From Isochrysis galbana (lineage: Eukaryota; Haptophyta; Isochrysidales; Isochrysidaceae), in contig CM030932.1 of the NCBI GenBank assembly GCA_018136815.1, positions 5,990,407 through 6,054,406 of the forward strand: 64,000 nucleotides of DNA. The letters run 5' to 3'. Of the stretch, positions 9,769-20,440 are shown piece by piece. Under the pieces are notes generated by a model, which saw only the letters and a list, made by a program, of their open reading frames with translations, was not told the DNA's origin and did no database searches. How positions within the stretch are numbered: the stretch's first letter is position 1; each line of letters opens with the position of its first letter. Made by a program: the position numbers and the translations under genes.

Positions 9769-10172
9769 CTATGGGCCATTGGATATGCCTACCATGAGTC
9801 CCCGGTCGTCCCGTTCTTCAACTAGGGCCCTTGAAGCTGACATGATGGCACTAGGATCAATAAGAGCATCGAGTGCGCCTAGCAAATTCTTCGCTGCTTG
9901 CAATTGTTGTTTGGGTGGATCAAATGATGAGGTGGGTTTGCCCAAAGAGCTACGTCTTGTGGCGGTGGCTTTCTGTGAAGAATCACGAATCATCTGTCTT
10001 GAGTGAGCCTCCTCTGCTGCAGCCATTCTAAGAGGAAGAAAGGAGCCTGGTGACTTTCGGGTGTGGAGTCCTAATGAAGGCTTGTCACGAGTCTCTGCGC
10101 CATGGGCGCCGCGCTTCGTAAATGGCAAAGGCGTCTGGTAGCTCCAGCGTCGAGAAGATGACGACAGACGTG
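9769..10172 (-). pseudogene. Truncated left copy of the 527-residue unknown gene
   Basis: The frame is identical to the C-terminal ~134 residues of the complete gene at 41513-43096 and keeps its stop. At 10172 the match ends abruptly and LINE endonuclease sequence begins, so roughly 390 N-terminal residues and the promoter are missing. It is probably not expressed as the original protein. Confidence 0.85.
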
Positions 10173-10464
10173 TCCCTCACCTTCGACTCCACCTGCGGTT
10201 ATCCAGGTGAGGGACCGATCACAATCGTCTCCTACAACATGAATGGCGCCGGTCACGGCGCCTTAGGCTCGGTGCTCGCCCAGGCGAGGAAAGCTAGAGT
10301 AGACATCATGCTAATCCAAGAGTTACACGCCTACGCCGACGGCAGGCACCTCCGAGCATGCATGACCGCCAAGGCCTTGGGGTGGCAGATGGTGCACGCG
10401 CCAGCTAACGCCACAGACCCGGCGAGTGGGGTAGGCATCGCGATACGCGACTCCTCCCCCCCCC
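10173..10464 (+). mobile_element. Non-LTR retrotransposon endonuclease fragment
   Basis: The + frame reads ITIVSYNMNG, then VDIMLIQELHAY and GVGIAIRDSS, which match the N-terminal strands and the catalytic Glu motif (QE) of the APE-type endonuclease of LINE elements. Only the first ~95 residues of a ~230-residue domain are present. The fragment ends at a C-run followed by CAGAATCTTCAGATGTTC and a T run, and then abuts an oppositely oriented LINE fragment. Confidence 0.75.
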
Positions 10465-10471
10465 AGAATCT

Positions 10472-11533
10472 TCAGATGTTCTTTTTTTGGAAGTCGAGCT
10501 GCCTCTCCTCCCCGGCGCTACAGCCCACCGGCATGCTCCGTCCAAGATGGGCGACGAGGGCCGTGCCATCGTCGACAAGCACGTCGCCGAGATGGAGGTG
10601 GCAGGCGCCGTCGGCTTCCACTACGAAGTGGGCCGCTGTGTCTTGAAGGGCCTCATACAACGCCTTGCGCGATGAGGTGCCCTTCCTGTTCAGCTTGCCC
10701 TCTATGGATTCAATTTCGACTTTGACCGCCACGTCCGTTTGATGGACGCGGATTGTGGTTTGGAGCCCATATCGGGCTTGGAATTGTTGCATGCAGTCTT
10801 CGTTGACTGCTATGTGCCAGGGGCCCCTCGAGGAGCGGGCCCAGAAGTCAAGCTCGGGGTCCGCTCCCTCGAGCTCAAGCAGAAGCTCGACAATGGCCGC
10901 ATAGACCGTCGTGTCGAGTAGCACTAGATCGCCCGCCTGGCTGAAAGACATTTCGTAGGTGGCGTCAGAGTCTGTTTGTTGATCTTCATTTTCTGATTCT
11001 GGGTCCTGAGAGGCAAGCCTGCGGGGGGTAGGGGTCGGTCGTGTCGCTGGCTGTCGTGCATGGAGGTGCCGCGGTTCAGGTTGTCTTGGGGGTCTTGGTG
11101 TAGGAGTGGGTGTTTGCTTCCTCTCCCTGTGTGGACAGAGATACATGATCCTTTTGTGCGTCAGACAGATTGTCAGAATGTTGTGCCCATAAGGGCCATC
11201 CGGCCGCGGGCCGCGCCGCCGAGGCGGCGCGACCCTCGTCGGGATGGGTGTGGCCTCTGCCACAAGGCATGCCCTGTGGAGTGCAGGTCCCTCCTGCCTG
11301 TTGCTGTCTCTCTGAGTCTTGCAGTCTGCTGTCCCCCATGGGGGGGGCCAGCATGGCTGCTGCGCATGGTGTGGCCGAGGCCACGGGCCGTGTGGCGCGA
11401 TCGGGGTCGCGCGCACCTGTTCGGCCTCTGAGGGCGGGCGCGGCCGCTTTGCCAGCGACAGGTCCATGTGGGCAGGGGGGCCGCTCTCGGCGGGGGGCCC
11501 GAAGGAGAGGGGAGTCGCGGCGGCGCGCTCCAT
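10472..11533 (-). pseudogene. LINE ORF1/N-terminal region, second subfamily, 3'-truncated
   Basis: The reading frame is open from ATG at 11531-11533 (MERAAATPLSF...) to about 10490. The first ~190 residues are Pro/Arg-rich. From about residue 190 it shares a conserved block with LINE-A and LINE-B: TVYAAIVELLLELEGADPE, DFWARSSRGPWHIAVNEDC. It stops in the T/A-rich seam LDFQKKNI. Nothing of the endonuclease, RT or zinc-knuckle region follows. I start at the MERAA methionine because related copies share it (61788, 35152, 54440). Confidence 0.65.
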
Positions 11534-11690
11534 CGCGTCCAAGTATAAACTTAGTTGCTCCTGGCAAGCCATCAGGCGTGCCAGGAGGATGGGTGGTTCC
11601 TCCCCCATGGCAGGGGAGGAGTGGAGAGAGGGGGGGGCTCGTGCCCCCCCATGGGGCAACCAAGTATAAACTTAGTTGTCACCCTTAGAA
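11534..11690 (-). repeat. LINE leader repeat with palindromic ends
   Basis: Two copies of the near-palindrome CAAGTATAAACTTAGTTG (about 11540-11558 and 11662-11680) bracket a block with a GGGGGGGGCTCGTGCCCCCCC hairpin and paired GCC(A/T)GGAG words. The first lies a few bases 5' of the LINE start codon. The same block occurs at 22632-22760, 46660-46832, 50125-50230 and, partly, 3735-3800. Confidence 0.7.
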
Positions 11691-11940
11691 GTTAAAAGGC
11701 GTGTTTGACCGCCCTATCAGTGGGAGCGACATCCAGTTCGGCTCGTGTAAGCCGCCAAAGCGTGTGCTTGGGGGGGGGGGTGTCAGACGGGACTTCGTAC
11801 CGCATTTTTGGACGAGGATGCTGGAAAGGCCGGGAGACCCTCCGACCAGCTTTCGCCGGGGCTTTCCGCTCACGGTCAAAAATGTCGACCCCCCCAATAT
11901 TAGTACTTAAAAAGCCCTGTTCGACCGCCCTATTGTACCA
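11686..11940. mobile_element. Terminal motifs of a TIR element (GTTTGACCGCCCTA)
   Basis: The end motif AGTTAAAAGGCGTGTTTGACC + GCCCTA is at 11688-11717, and a variant (TTAAAAAGCCCTGTTCGACC + GCCCTA) is at 11907-11933. Both face the same way. The inverse form occurs at 22092-22121 and 43575 onward. The ~220 bp between them hold no gene, only low-level similarity between the two halves. Confidence 0.5.
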
Positions 11941-11969
11941 AGCATCAACATGATGGCATGTGAAAATTT

Positions 11970-14900
11970 TCACGCATCATCCATTCCCACAAGCAGTTGC
12001 CACCGGATGGTCTGCTGCTCGGTAGGTGGATCGATCTCTTGAAGGACCTTTGCAACCCCAGGCTCGATAAGCCGGCACCGCGCCAGTGTGGCCGCCTCTC
12101 GTTCCAATGTGGCAACGCTTCGAGCCAACGCCTCGTATTCTTGCCCGCAAGATCGGTCGCACAGCCATAGCAACAGCTGTGGCAGTGCCGGCGGAAGCCA
12201 CACAACAGCAACTGGTGGGGGCCTTAGGGTATCCACGATACTTTGGGTATCGCCCGCTGTGGGCGAGGCCTTACTGCGGACATCCCGCCTCACGAGCAGG
12301 TCGTCCGAGGCCTGTGGTGACGCCCAAGCAGCCGGTGGCGCCTTGCCTACATCGACAGCATCAAACGCCTCCACCGATGCCGCCAAGCACTCCATCGCCA
12401 AGTTGATTGTCCAGGCTCTCTCGGTTGGGTCCCCTATTGGCAGGTTGATCAAGAGCGTCTCGATTGCGCAACCTCTCCTGCCACGAACATGTAGCACATG
12501 GCGGGCGTGGTCATCGCACGCGCGGCACGCGACCGGAGCCTGGCGACGAGCAGCCACCGATCGCCTCTGTTCAGATCCTAGACTCAGCAGGAGCAAGGCC
12601 AGGGGCCGTTGATGAGCTCCCATGCGGTTGGCCACGGCTAAGCGCAGCCAGCCCCACAGAACATGATGAAGCGCAGGCCACGCGAGCTGTGGTTCCCATA
12701 ACAACTTGCGTACGAAGAGCGTGAGCCAACCACGTGCCGCACCGCTTCCACAGAGCGAAGGAGCGCGTGACACACAGCACGAAAAGGCTTCGAGAATTTG
12801 TTGTAGCAGCTGCGTTAGCCCACCGGTTGCGCGAGTTGCCGCACTTGCCGACCGTCCGACAGATACCACTGACAGGTCGGTGATGTCATCATCGCCTAGC
12901 GCGATGCGGCTATCATCAAGGCGCATTAATTCGGCGAGTGATGCCAAGGTGGCATCCATACTCGTGGAATCGCCGCTCGCAACAAGATGTGGCAAGGATG
13001 CAAGCAGGGCATTCCATCCCGATGGCAGCATAGCGACGGCGCCATCGGGGCGCTCGCAGAGAGGCACGCACGGCTCCCTCGCACCCACTCCTGCGACCGG
13101 GAGCATCGGCGTTTTCAACATCCCCTTGCCAATGAGATATTCCACAAGGGACCGGCGAGTCCTTTCCGCCGCCACCCCTGCCTCATCCTTGCCCTCGCGA
13201 GGCCTCAGAGTGAGAGGCGCGACATGCTTCCTCCAGAAAGCCTTGCGGAAAAAGATGACCTGAAGAGAGGGACGGGGATCGTCAGACTACCTGCGGTGAT
13301 TGAGGTCATTAGCGACCTGAGGAGCCCGTATATGGCATCTTCCACACCTGCTGCGCTGCTCGTGTAAGCGATTTGTGGTTTGCGAAGTGAGCTATCATTT
13401 CGTCGAGCAACGCTGCAGCCTCCACGTCGTCGGGATCTTCTGAGTCGCCGCCTACACCGGCCGCACCGCCTCCGTCGGACCGACCACGTGCAACACCAGC
13501 GCCTCCGGCCGCGCCTAGGCCATGCGAGCTTCCCGTCGAACTCAAGTCGACCGCCCGTGTCCGCAGTAAGTCCAAGACGTCATTCACGGCGTTCAGGCTC
13601 CTGGCAGACGTGCATGCGAAGGGGCGTAGCAACCGCTGGTGCAGCTGGAGGGCAGACAGCGAGAGAAGAGGGACGAGGTCCGCGAGCGCACGGAGCAGAC
13701 GCGAGCACGCCTGCTGGGACGAGAAGAAATTGCGGCACGACCCCGTGCCCGTGCCTGCCACCACTGCCCGATCCCCAGCTGCATTGCCGGCAGCAGCCCC
13801 CCCATCAGCCACTAGCAGCGCGTGGAGTATTGAAGTCATTGCTGTATTATATGCGTCCGTGCCGCAAATGTGCAGATGAAGTAGCAACAGGAACTCCAGC
13901 CACGACGTGTCCGAAAGCATGCTCGCCGTCGCCGCGGGCTCTGCCTCGCCGGCGGCGTTCCGCGGCTCTCTCTCAGGCACCGGCGCTGCAGCGCTTCCAT
14001 TTGGAATCTCAGTACGCGCAGAAAGAGCGTTGATCTGCAACTCAACAGCCGCGCGCATCGCGGCATCCCAAGCCGCAGCTCGCTTGGTGATGACCTCATC
14101 TAAAGCTGCCGCGTCGACAGCCCCGCAAGCGTGGAAGCGAGCTATCGCCAGCCATGGCGCCAACTGCTGGCGGCTGAGGCATTGGGCGGAGACTCCGTGT
14201 GAGAGAACCAGCCGCAACATGAGCGATACGACCGCCTCGTGCCCCACCGCCAGATCGAGGCACGCCGCCAACTCTTTGAGCGCGATCGGGAGTGGACCCA
14301 TAGATGGTGAGGGAACGAGTCTACTTCCATGACCTGCACCTCGCTCGGCGCATGTGCCGCCAACGACACTCCCACTATCGCCGCCGCCAGCATCTCTAGC
14401 GACGCTCTGATTCATCTCCTTCGCTTTGCTCTGTTTAATAAGACAGTCGATATCCTCGGCTGCCAAAGCAAGGATAGAGGAAGGACGCGCGGCACTACCC
14501 GCCGCGTTCGATCTGCCCGCTAGTCCTTCCGGTCCAGTTAGTGCAAACGCGCTACAAGCCCGAGCTTTGACCAGCCACTCGAGCACCCACTGGGTTGCAG
14601 CCATGCCTTCGCGTTCCTCACACCGGCTCGTCGCTGTAGCGACTGCCCGCAACAAGCGGATTGCGCGCCAGAGGCCGACGACGCCTGTGGCTAAGCCAGT
14701 GCCCGTGGGGCGCATCGAGCCTTCAACGTTCCCATCCAAGACGTGCACGGGCACACCCGGGGCTGGGACGCAAGAGGGCAGGGGTCGGGAGCATGCACTG
14801 TCGTCATTAGAGCACTCGAGATATGAGCGGAGAATAGCTTCACATGCAGCCTTCACGCGCGGCCGAGCCGAGGCGTCGCCGCGTGCACCGTCGGTCGAAG

Positions 14901-15564
14901 CCGTGCCGTTGTGTCTCCAAGTGTCTCCTACATTGTTGGCCATGTCGAGTGACGCTGCCATGCTGAAGTGGAAGGCCTCGGCTGCGGCAACCGTGAGCAG
15001 TCCCTCGCACACTGTTGCTGCGTCCGCGATGGTGGCTCCCAGCGAATGAAGCCGAGCGAGGGCGGCGCCCCAAGCACTCTGCTCCTCAGGATGCAGAAGT
15101 CCCATCCATTCGACGAGTGGGATCACCCCCCCGGCATGAAGCGACCACGCCGGCAGCAGTGGTGCGCCAAGCCTCCTCACCGCCGCCTGGTCAAGACAGG
15201 AACGCACAAAGCGGCTGGGCAGCAGCACGCCCTCCCTCCGGTCGGCGGCCGAGCGCTCGAGTAGCGCATCCACCAGCAGTGGCCGCGATGGCTCTCTGCC
15301 CCAACTGGCATGTGCGCTCAGCCAATCGTCCACCATCAATCGCTCGTGCTCGATCGCCCTCTCGCGTGAGAGCAGCGGAGCAACCCGTGAACAGACCGAG
15401 CGCGTGAACCGAGTCTCCGGTGGGACGTGAGAGGGAGGGAGAGACCGCTTGTGGGCCGGGCGCTCCTCGTTGGCGCTGCCCCGCCTGTCTGGGGGAGGTG
15501 GCCGATGTGCTTCCAGAGCCGCCAGAAAGTCGAGAGCACGCTCGACGGCGGCGCCACATGCCAT
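11970..15564 (-). CDS. Large Leu/Ala-rich helical protein, possibly FANCA-like; two exons
   Basis: I join exon 1 (15564-13348) to exon 2 (13259-11970) over an 88-nt intron (donor CAG|GTGTGG, acceptor TCTCTTCAG); phase 0 is kept and about 1168 residues result. The start is the ATG of MACGAAVERALDFLAAL, because upstream residues come from a microsatellite. The protein is rich in Leu and Ala and appears built of helices; no catalytic motif is visible. The segment across the intron, VIFFRKAFWRKH--PLTLRPR, followed by LVEYLIGKGMLKTPML, reminds me of a conserved segment of Fanconi anaemia group A protein (nuclear DNA crosslink repair scaffold). That is a recollection-level resemblance and not secure. 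It could be another HEAT-like scaffold. The leader 5' of the start carries a GATA/GA microsatellite. Confidence 0.7.
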
Positions 15565-15697
15565 CAGCAGCAGCGGAGCTCTCCTAAAGGGCGCGGGGGG
15601 AAAGGAGGGAGGGATACGACCAACCACCCACCTTCCCCCACACACTCTCCACTCCCTCTCTCGCTCTCTCCCTCTCCCTTCCCCCCACCCCCCTTCT

Positions 15698-15721
15698 CTC
15701 TCTCTCTCTCTCTCTCTCTCC

Positions 15722-15773
<52 letters not shown>

Positions 15774-15790
15774 CTATCTCTATCTTTCTT
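15698..15790. repeat. Microsatellite (CT)n(CTAT)n
   Basis: A CT run of ~25 nt is followed by about 13 CTAT/TCTA units and then CT/TTTC-rich sequence up to ~15850. It lies 130-230 bp upstream of the start codon of the minus-strand gene at 15564, so on that strand it is a GATA/GA tract in the presumed promoter or 5' UTR. Confidence 0.95.
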
Positions 15791-16410
15791 TTTCTCTCTC
15801 TTCTCTTCTCTCCCCCCCTCTCCTCTCCCCCTCCCTCTCCCTCTCTCTCCATCCCTTCGCTCCCTCTCCGGGGACCACTCGATACAGGCCGCGCACTAGC
15901 GCTTCTACTAGAAAATCGTTTGCCAAGCGAGGAGCGCAGCGAGTAGGAGTAGACTCTTAGACTTACGTGGGCAGCAAATGGTAGGAGGGCCTTCGCGACG
16001 GCATTACTTGCTACTACTGCGCAGTACGAGCCGCCCTCGGTCTCGCAGTCTCTCTCACTCTGGCCTCTGGGTGTAGAGGCGTGGGTGGCATAGCGTCTAG
16101 GCGCCATGCGAGGTCGCGTCCTCGATCGACTCATGGGCTGTTAAGCGTCAAATAATTGCGATGTGCGATGTGCAATACGAATACGAGTAGCAATCTTTGT
16201 GGCGTGCTATCAGCTATCATAATATCATGGTGGCTATGCTGGCATGTGGACTAATTTGCACCAACTCGCGAAAGCAATTAAGATCGGCACGCGTGGTGCA
16301 TGCACCCTACTGCAACACCTGCATCTGATAGCGGGGCCTTGTGCCTTGTGCATTGCTGTCGGGCGAGCACTAAGGGCTCTACTGTCCTCCATTCTCACAG
16401 TCAGGACCCC
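15791..16410. other. Intergenic, no gene recognised
   Basis: Pyrimidine-rich to ~15870, then mixed sequence. A minus-strand frame (16134 leftward, ~95 residues before low complexity) has no recognisable family and may be noise or a leader exon of the 15564 gene. It also holds the presumed 3' UTR of the gene ending at 16411. Confidence 0.35.
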
Positions 16411-17319
16411 TCATGCCTCGGCCTTCTTGGCCGTCAGCTCCGACACCTTCTCCGAGATGGCGGCGACAAAGTCGGAGAAGCCTGTGGCCGCAGGCGCTCC
16501 CGCTGCCTTGTTGATTTTGGCAGTGGTGTCGAGTTCGCGCTCGTCGATCTTGCCAAGAGCCGCGTTCACACACGCGCCCGCGACGGCTTCGGCCGAAACA
16601 GGCGGCCGGAGCGCGATCTTGATGGTGCCCGGCATGATGTCGGCGATTTTGCTAATGATGCCGTTGGAGAGGATCTCCTCCACGGCGGAGCCGTAGCCGG
16701 CAGCCACGCGTGGCGGTGTGAGACCAAAGGCATCGCCGCCGTAGATGAAGGTGGGCCTGATAACGGTCACGCCCTCGCGCCCGACTGCGTCGACAATGGC
16801 CTCCTCAGCCTGCTTCTTGCCGGCGAAATAGCAGGTGAGCCACTCGGGGAGCCAGAACGTGCCGTCCAGCGCCTCCAGCTCTGAGCTCACCGAGACGAAC
16901 GCGTAGCGTGTCGCCGTCCCGGCCTTCTTGACCGCTTTAGCTGCCTCAGTGTTGGCCTTTCCATTTCCATTGAGCAGGTTGGCCCCATCGAATCCAACTG
17001 CGCCGACGCAAGAGACGACGGCGTCCGGCGTTCCAATCGCGGCCTCTAGATCCTCTCTTGGCCCTTTTGTGAGTTCGTTCGCCACCCACTCCACGCTCTC
17101 GACCCACGGCTCAGAGAGAGCCCACGAGGGAGGGGCGCCAGAGCGCGAGACAGACCTCACCCTCGCTCCCTCACCCACGAGCAGCTTGCACACACGGCTA
17201 CCCACGAAGCCGGAGCCGCCTAGCACAGTCACGCACGGAGCCGACTCGCTCATCTGAGCCACTCCGCCCCGAGAAGAGCCCAGAGAGAGAGCGAGGGAGC
17301 CGACGGCGAGGGAGAGCAT
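16411..17319 (-). CDS. NAD(P)-binding Rossmann protein, atypical SDR (NDUFA9/Coq11/At1g32220-like)
   Basis: An SDR-type NAD(P)-binding protein. The nucleotide-binding motif TVLGGSGFVGS lies near residue 31, PDAVVSCVGAVG near 108, YAFVSVSSE near 150, and a YFAGKKQAEE active-site-like motif (Y-x3-K) near 175. VIRPTFIYGGD follows, typical of this subgroup. From ATG 17319 the product has 302 residues with a hydrophobic LSLAVGSLALSLG N-terminus that might target it to an organelle. The alternative ATG at 17253 gives 280 residues beginning just before the Rossmann strand. Relatives are the complex I subunit NDUFA9, yeast Coq11 and plastid plastoglobule proteins; which one it matches cannot be decided here. 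The Ala/Lys-rich tail ends in TAKKAEA. Substrate unknown. Confidence 0.82.
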   Translation of the reverse strand: MLSLAVGSLALSLGSSRGGVAQMSESAPCVTVLGGSGFVGSRVCKLLVGEGARVRSVSRSGAPPSWALSEPWVESVEWVANELTKGPREDLEAAIGTPDAVVSCVGAVGFDGANLLNGNGKANTEAAKAVKKAGTATRYAFVSVSSELEALDGTFWLPEWLTCYFAGKKQAEEAIVDAVGREGVTVIRPTFIYGGDAFGLTPPRVAAGYGSAVEEILSNGIISKIADIMPGTIKIALRPPVSAEAVAGACVNAALGKIDERELDTTAKINKAAGAPAATGFSDFVAAISEKVSELTAKKAEA

Positions 17320-17350
17320 CGCAGAGTTCTCTCTCGTTCTCCTCCAACTC

Positions 17351-17381
17351 CCTCCCCCCCCCCCCCCCCCCCCCCCCCCGG
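17351..17381. repeat. Poly-C tract
   Basis: Nearly uninterrupted run of ~30 C just 5' of the start codon of the minus-strand SDR gene (poly-G on its coding strand). It may form a G-quadruplex in the 5' UTR or promoter. Confidence 0.9.
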
Positions 17382-18517
17382 TCGCATCTCCAGATTCACA
17401 TCCTCTGCGAGGGAGTCTTTTTTTTTCTCGTTGGAGCGCGGGCACTCCCTCCTCTCCCCCCAACACACACACTCTCTCTCCCTTCTCGCTTCTCGTCGCC
17501 CCGCGGGGCTTCTCGTCTTTCCCCTCTCACTCTCTTCTCTATCGGGGTTTTCACAAGGGTTTCACTCCGATTTCACAGAGGTTTCACTCCGCATTTGACT
17601 GCAAACGTCGGCCCTCTCTCCGTCTCTCTTCTGCCTCACATGTCACATGCGAATCGCGAATCCGAATCCGATGGGGATTTCTCTCGCTTTTATCATGTAT
17701 TCAGCGACGTTTTTATAGACAAAAACTGAATTCTGGCGCCCTCCAGCAAAGGATGCAATCGCGAGCATTGGCATTGGTTGTCTGACAACCGCCTTCCATG
17801 GCGAATGAGCATGAGCATGAGCTGGAGCTGATGGCGCTCGATGGCTGAGCCGAGCCCGGCGCCGGTGTCGGCAGGTGAAGGCCGCACGCCAACCGCCACC
17901 CCGACAGACCGGTGCCATGGGCGCAGGCTCGCTGAGCTAGCGCGTTCTGCGTGTCTTCCGAATTGCTCAAGTCCTTGTTGCAGGAATCTCGCGCGCGCGG
18001 GGGAAATATATTACGGCCGGAGGCGACAAACCGCACGCGGAGGGCGGAAAGAACCTCGCGCGGGGGACGAGCGGATCGAAAGCGCGGGGTGGGAGGGCAC
18101 GTAGCCGATCTAGGAGCGCAGATCGCGCCCATTCCCCTCACGAAGCATGGAGATACGAGATACAACCCGGTGAGAACATTAAGATTTTTTGGAGCACCAA
18201 CCGCCTTCCACACCTTGCACGTTGAGTGAAGTAGTACAACACACACGATTGAAAGAAGACAAAGCACAATCGGGCATGCCACACATCGAAAAGCCCAAGA
18301 AAGTAGGTCATATTGCTGCTTCCGGTCACGACTGCAGTTGCGGCGCAGAGATGGCGGGGCCAGAAGAACGAATGGCCTGTGACTCGCCTGCAGTATTCTC
18401 TAGGCCACAACACACAACTCGCCGGTGGTATGCACTGTTAGTTGTGGCCGAGAAAAACGACGGGCCCGCAGCTCGCCCGCAGCTTCCGACGGTGAAAGAC
18501 CGCGTCTCGAGGCAAAA
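17382..18517. other. Intergenic region with a dispersed repeat
   Basis: No gene is recognised. 17520-17600 has repeated TTTCAC(T/A) words. About 17985-18110 (CGCGCGGGGGAAATATATTACGG, GGCCGGAGGCGAC, AAGAACCTCGCGCGGG) is a diverged copy of about 57940-58110. 18110-18517 holds the 3' flank of the RRM gene. Confidence 0.45.
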
Positions 18518-19893
18518 TCACCAGGACTTTTCCTTCTTCTTTCCCGCGTAATCCAGTCGCACCTGCCTGCCGTCCAGGTACTCACCAGCCAGCTGCGCAA
18601 CGGCCTTGTCCACCTGCTCCGTCGTCTCAAGAGTGACAAAGCCAACACCCTTGAACTCTCCCGACTCGCGATCATTGAGCCAGCGCGTGTTGGTTACCGT
18701 GCCCGCGGGCTCGAAGAATGCAGCGATCTTCTCGTCAGTGATCGACCACGGAAGATTGCCCACGAAAAGTTCGACGCAGCCCTCCGGCTTTGGGTTCTGC
18801 GGCTTGTAGGTGCGCTGCGGCTTGCCCGTTGACTCCCAGCCCTCCTTCTTCTCGCGCGGCTTGGAAAAGTTGATGCGCGCCGGCCGACCAGCGAGGTCGG
18901 TGCCATCAAGCGCGACGGCCTTGGTTGCCGACTCGACCGAGTCGAAGTCAACGAAGGCCTTGCCCATGAACTGCCCATCCCGCTCGAGAAACTTGACGCG
19001 CACAATCTCGCCGCACTCACCGAAAGCCTTGCGCACCTGTTCTTCATCGATCGACCAGGAAAGGTTACCGAGGAAGATGGCGTTTGAGGGCTCGCCCGGA
19101 TCGTTCGTCCCGGCGCCTGCGCCACCGCCGCCAGTCTTGCGCGGCGCGGCAATCTCCACCTTCATGGGACGCCCATCGAGGTCATTGCCGTTGAGAGCCG
19201 TCGCTGCGGCTGCAGCCTCACCCGTTTCAAACTGAAGGAACCCCGCCCCCTTGAACTTGCCTGAGTCCGGAAACGTGAGCCAGTCGATGGACGTGACGGC
19301 TCCGCAGCTGGCGAACACTTCCTTGATCTGGTCGTCTGTAACGCTGAAGGGAAGATTGCCGACGAAGACGCGGTCAATAGGCGGCTCTGTGGTAGCTTGG
19401 GGCGTTGAGGCAGGGCCCTTCTTGGCGACGGGCTTCTCGTCCGGCTCCTCCTCGGCGACGCGCTTCTTGTCCTTCTTGTCCTTCTTCTTCTCCTTTTTGT
19501 CCTTTTTATCGACCTCCTCGGCCTGCGCCTTGGCCTCCTTCTTCGTCTTCTTGGCCGCCTTCTTCGCAGCCTCGTCGTCAACGACCTCCTCGTTCTTCGA
19601 CTTCTTCTTCTCCTTCTTCTCCTTCTTGACGGCGTCCTCGGCAGCCTGCGCGAGAAGGAGATGCAGACGGGTAGTTTATGTGACAGGTAAGCCTCACGCA
19701 CACAGCTGTGGCTCTCCGCTTCCCCTGAAGCCCATCCCCAATCCCCATACTCCACCCATCATCCATCCCGCCGCCGCCTCCCTTCGCCCCTTCCACCACT
19801 TCCCCCGGCTTGCTGGTCACGCTGCGTACGCCTCGGGGGGCTCTTCACCTCCTCCTTCTTCGCCTTCTTCTTCTCCTTCTTGTCGGCGCCCAT
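18518..19893 (-). CDS. Nucleolin-like RNA-binding protein with three RRMs
   Basis: Probably a nucleolar RNA-binding protein in rRNA maturation. Exon 1 (19893-19849) encodes MGADKKEKKKAKKEE; a 203-nt intron (donor GAG|GTGAAG, acceptor TCGCGCAG) leads to exon 2 (19645-18518). The product has 390 residues. Residues ~1-95 are a Lys/Glu-rich low-complexity region. RRM1 starts near 103 (RVFVGNLPF...KGAGFLQF), RRM2 near 204 (IFLGNLSW...GKAFVDF) and RRM3 near 309 (LFVGNLPW...GVGFVTL); each has RNP2 and RNP1 motifs. The ending YAGKKKEKSW is basic. The layout (acidic/basic N-terminus plus tandem RRMs) suits nucleolin/Nsr1, though typical GAR repeats are absent. A related multi-RRM factor is possible. 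Confidence 0.88.
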
Positions 19894-20004
19894 CTCCCTT
19901 TCTCTCTCCCTCTCTCTCTCTGCCTCTCTCTCTCTCTCTCCCTCCCTCGCCCGCTCGCTCGGCTCGCCCAGTCGCTCGCGGCGGGGCCGGGGGACGGGGG
20001 CCGT

Positions 20005-20040
<36 letters not shown>

Positions 20041-20440
20041 AGGCGGGCGACGTCGTCCGCACGTGGACGCCCCCCCCCCCCCCCCCCCCGCCCCCCCCCC
20101 CCCCTCCCCCCCCCCCCTCCCTTCTTCCCTCTCCTCTCTCCCTTTCTCTCCCCCCACTCTTCCCCTCCCCCCCCCTCCCCGCCTCTCGACTTGGACCTCT
20201 CCTCCTGCTTTTGAACTCCTCTTTCTCCTTCACTTCCCCTCTCTCCTCGCCTCTCTGTATCACAGTGTAGGGGGCGGCCTCTTCTTTTCCCGCACCCCCC
20301 TTCTCTCTACCCCCACAAAAACAAAAGCCCTTCACACTCCCCCCCCTCCCCCCGCACAGTGTGGCCAGCTCCTCTCTCTCTTTTCTTGATGACTCCAGAG
20401 AGAGAGAGAGAGAGAGCCTCTGCATCTCTCTCTCTCTCTG
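19894..20440. repeat. Low-complexity block: CT repeats, poly-G and poly-C
   Basis: CT/CTC microsatellite at 19891-19960, a G run at about 20007-20039, C runs at about 20070-20118, then CT-rich sequence and a GA repeat at 20398-20418. Frames through it are artefacts of composition. It lies 5' of the RRM gene, so the first ~100 bp may be its leader. Confidence 0.85.

Larger units (their letters stand above)
1171..10172. repeat. Segmental duplication, left copy (~9.0 kb)
   Basis: This block matches 32904-41916 almost base for base. The offset drifts only from 31733 to 31744, and the differences I could see are mostly one- or two-base indels in homopolymers plus a few errors beside the gap. The left boundary is the N gap. 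The right boundary is sharp: both copies read through GACGACAGACGTG, then the left copy switches to retroelement sequence. It contains LINE-A, the CYB5R and MMAB genes and part of the 527-residue gene. Either a very recent duplication or an assembly (haplotype) duplication would explain it. Confidence 0.95.

Noticed and set aside
10472..11690. Classic twin-priming 5' inversion of one LINE
   Set aside because: The order (sense ORF1 then inverted endonuclease, with no 3' end) does not match the usual product.
15760..16134. Possible small gene on the minus strand upstream of the 15564 gene
   Set aside because: Its end runs into the microsatellite and no homology is evident; could be a leader exon but unsupported.
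19900..20390. Long open frames rich in Pro, Gly, Ser or Arg on both strands
   Set aside because: They follow from CT repeats and G/C runs and have no non-repetitive content.
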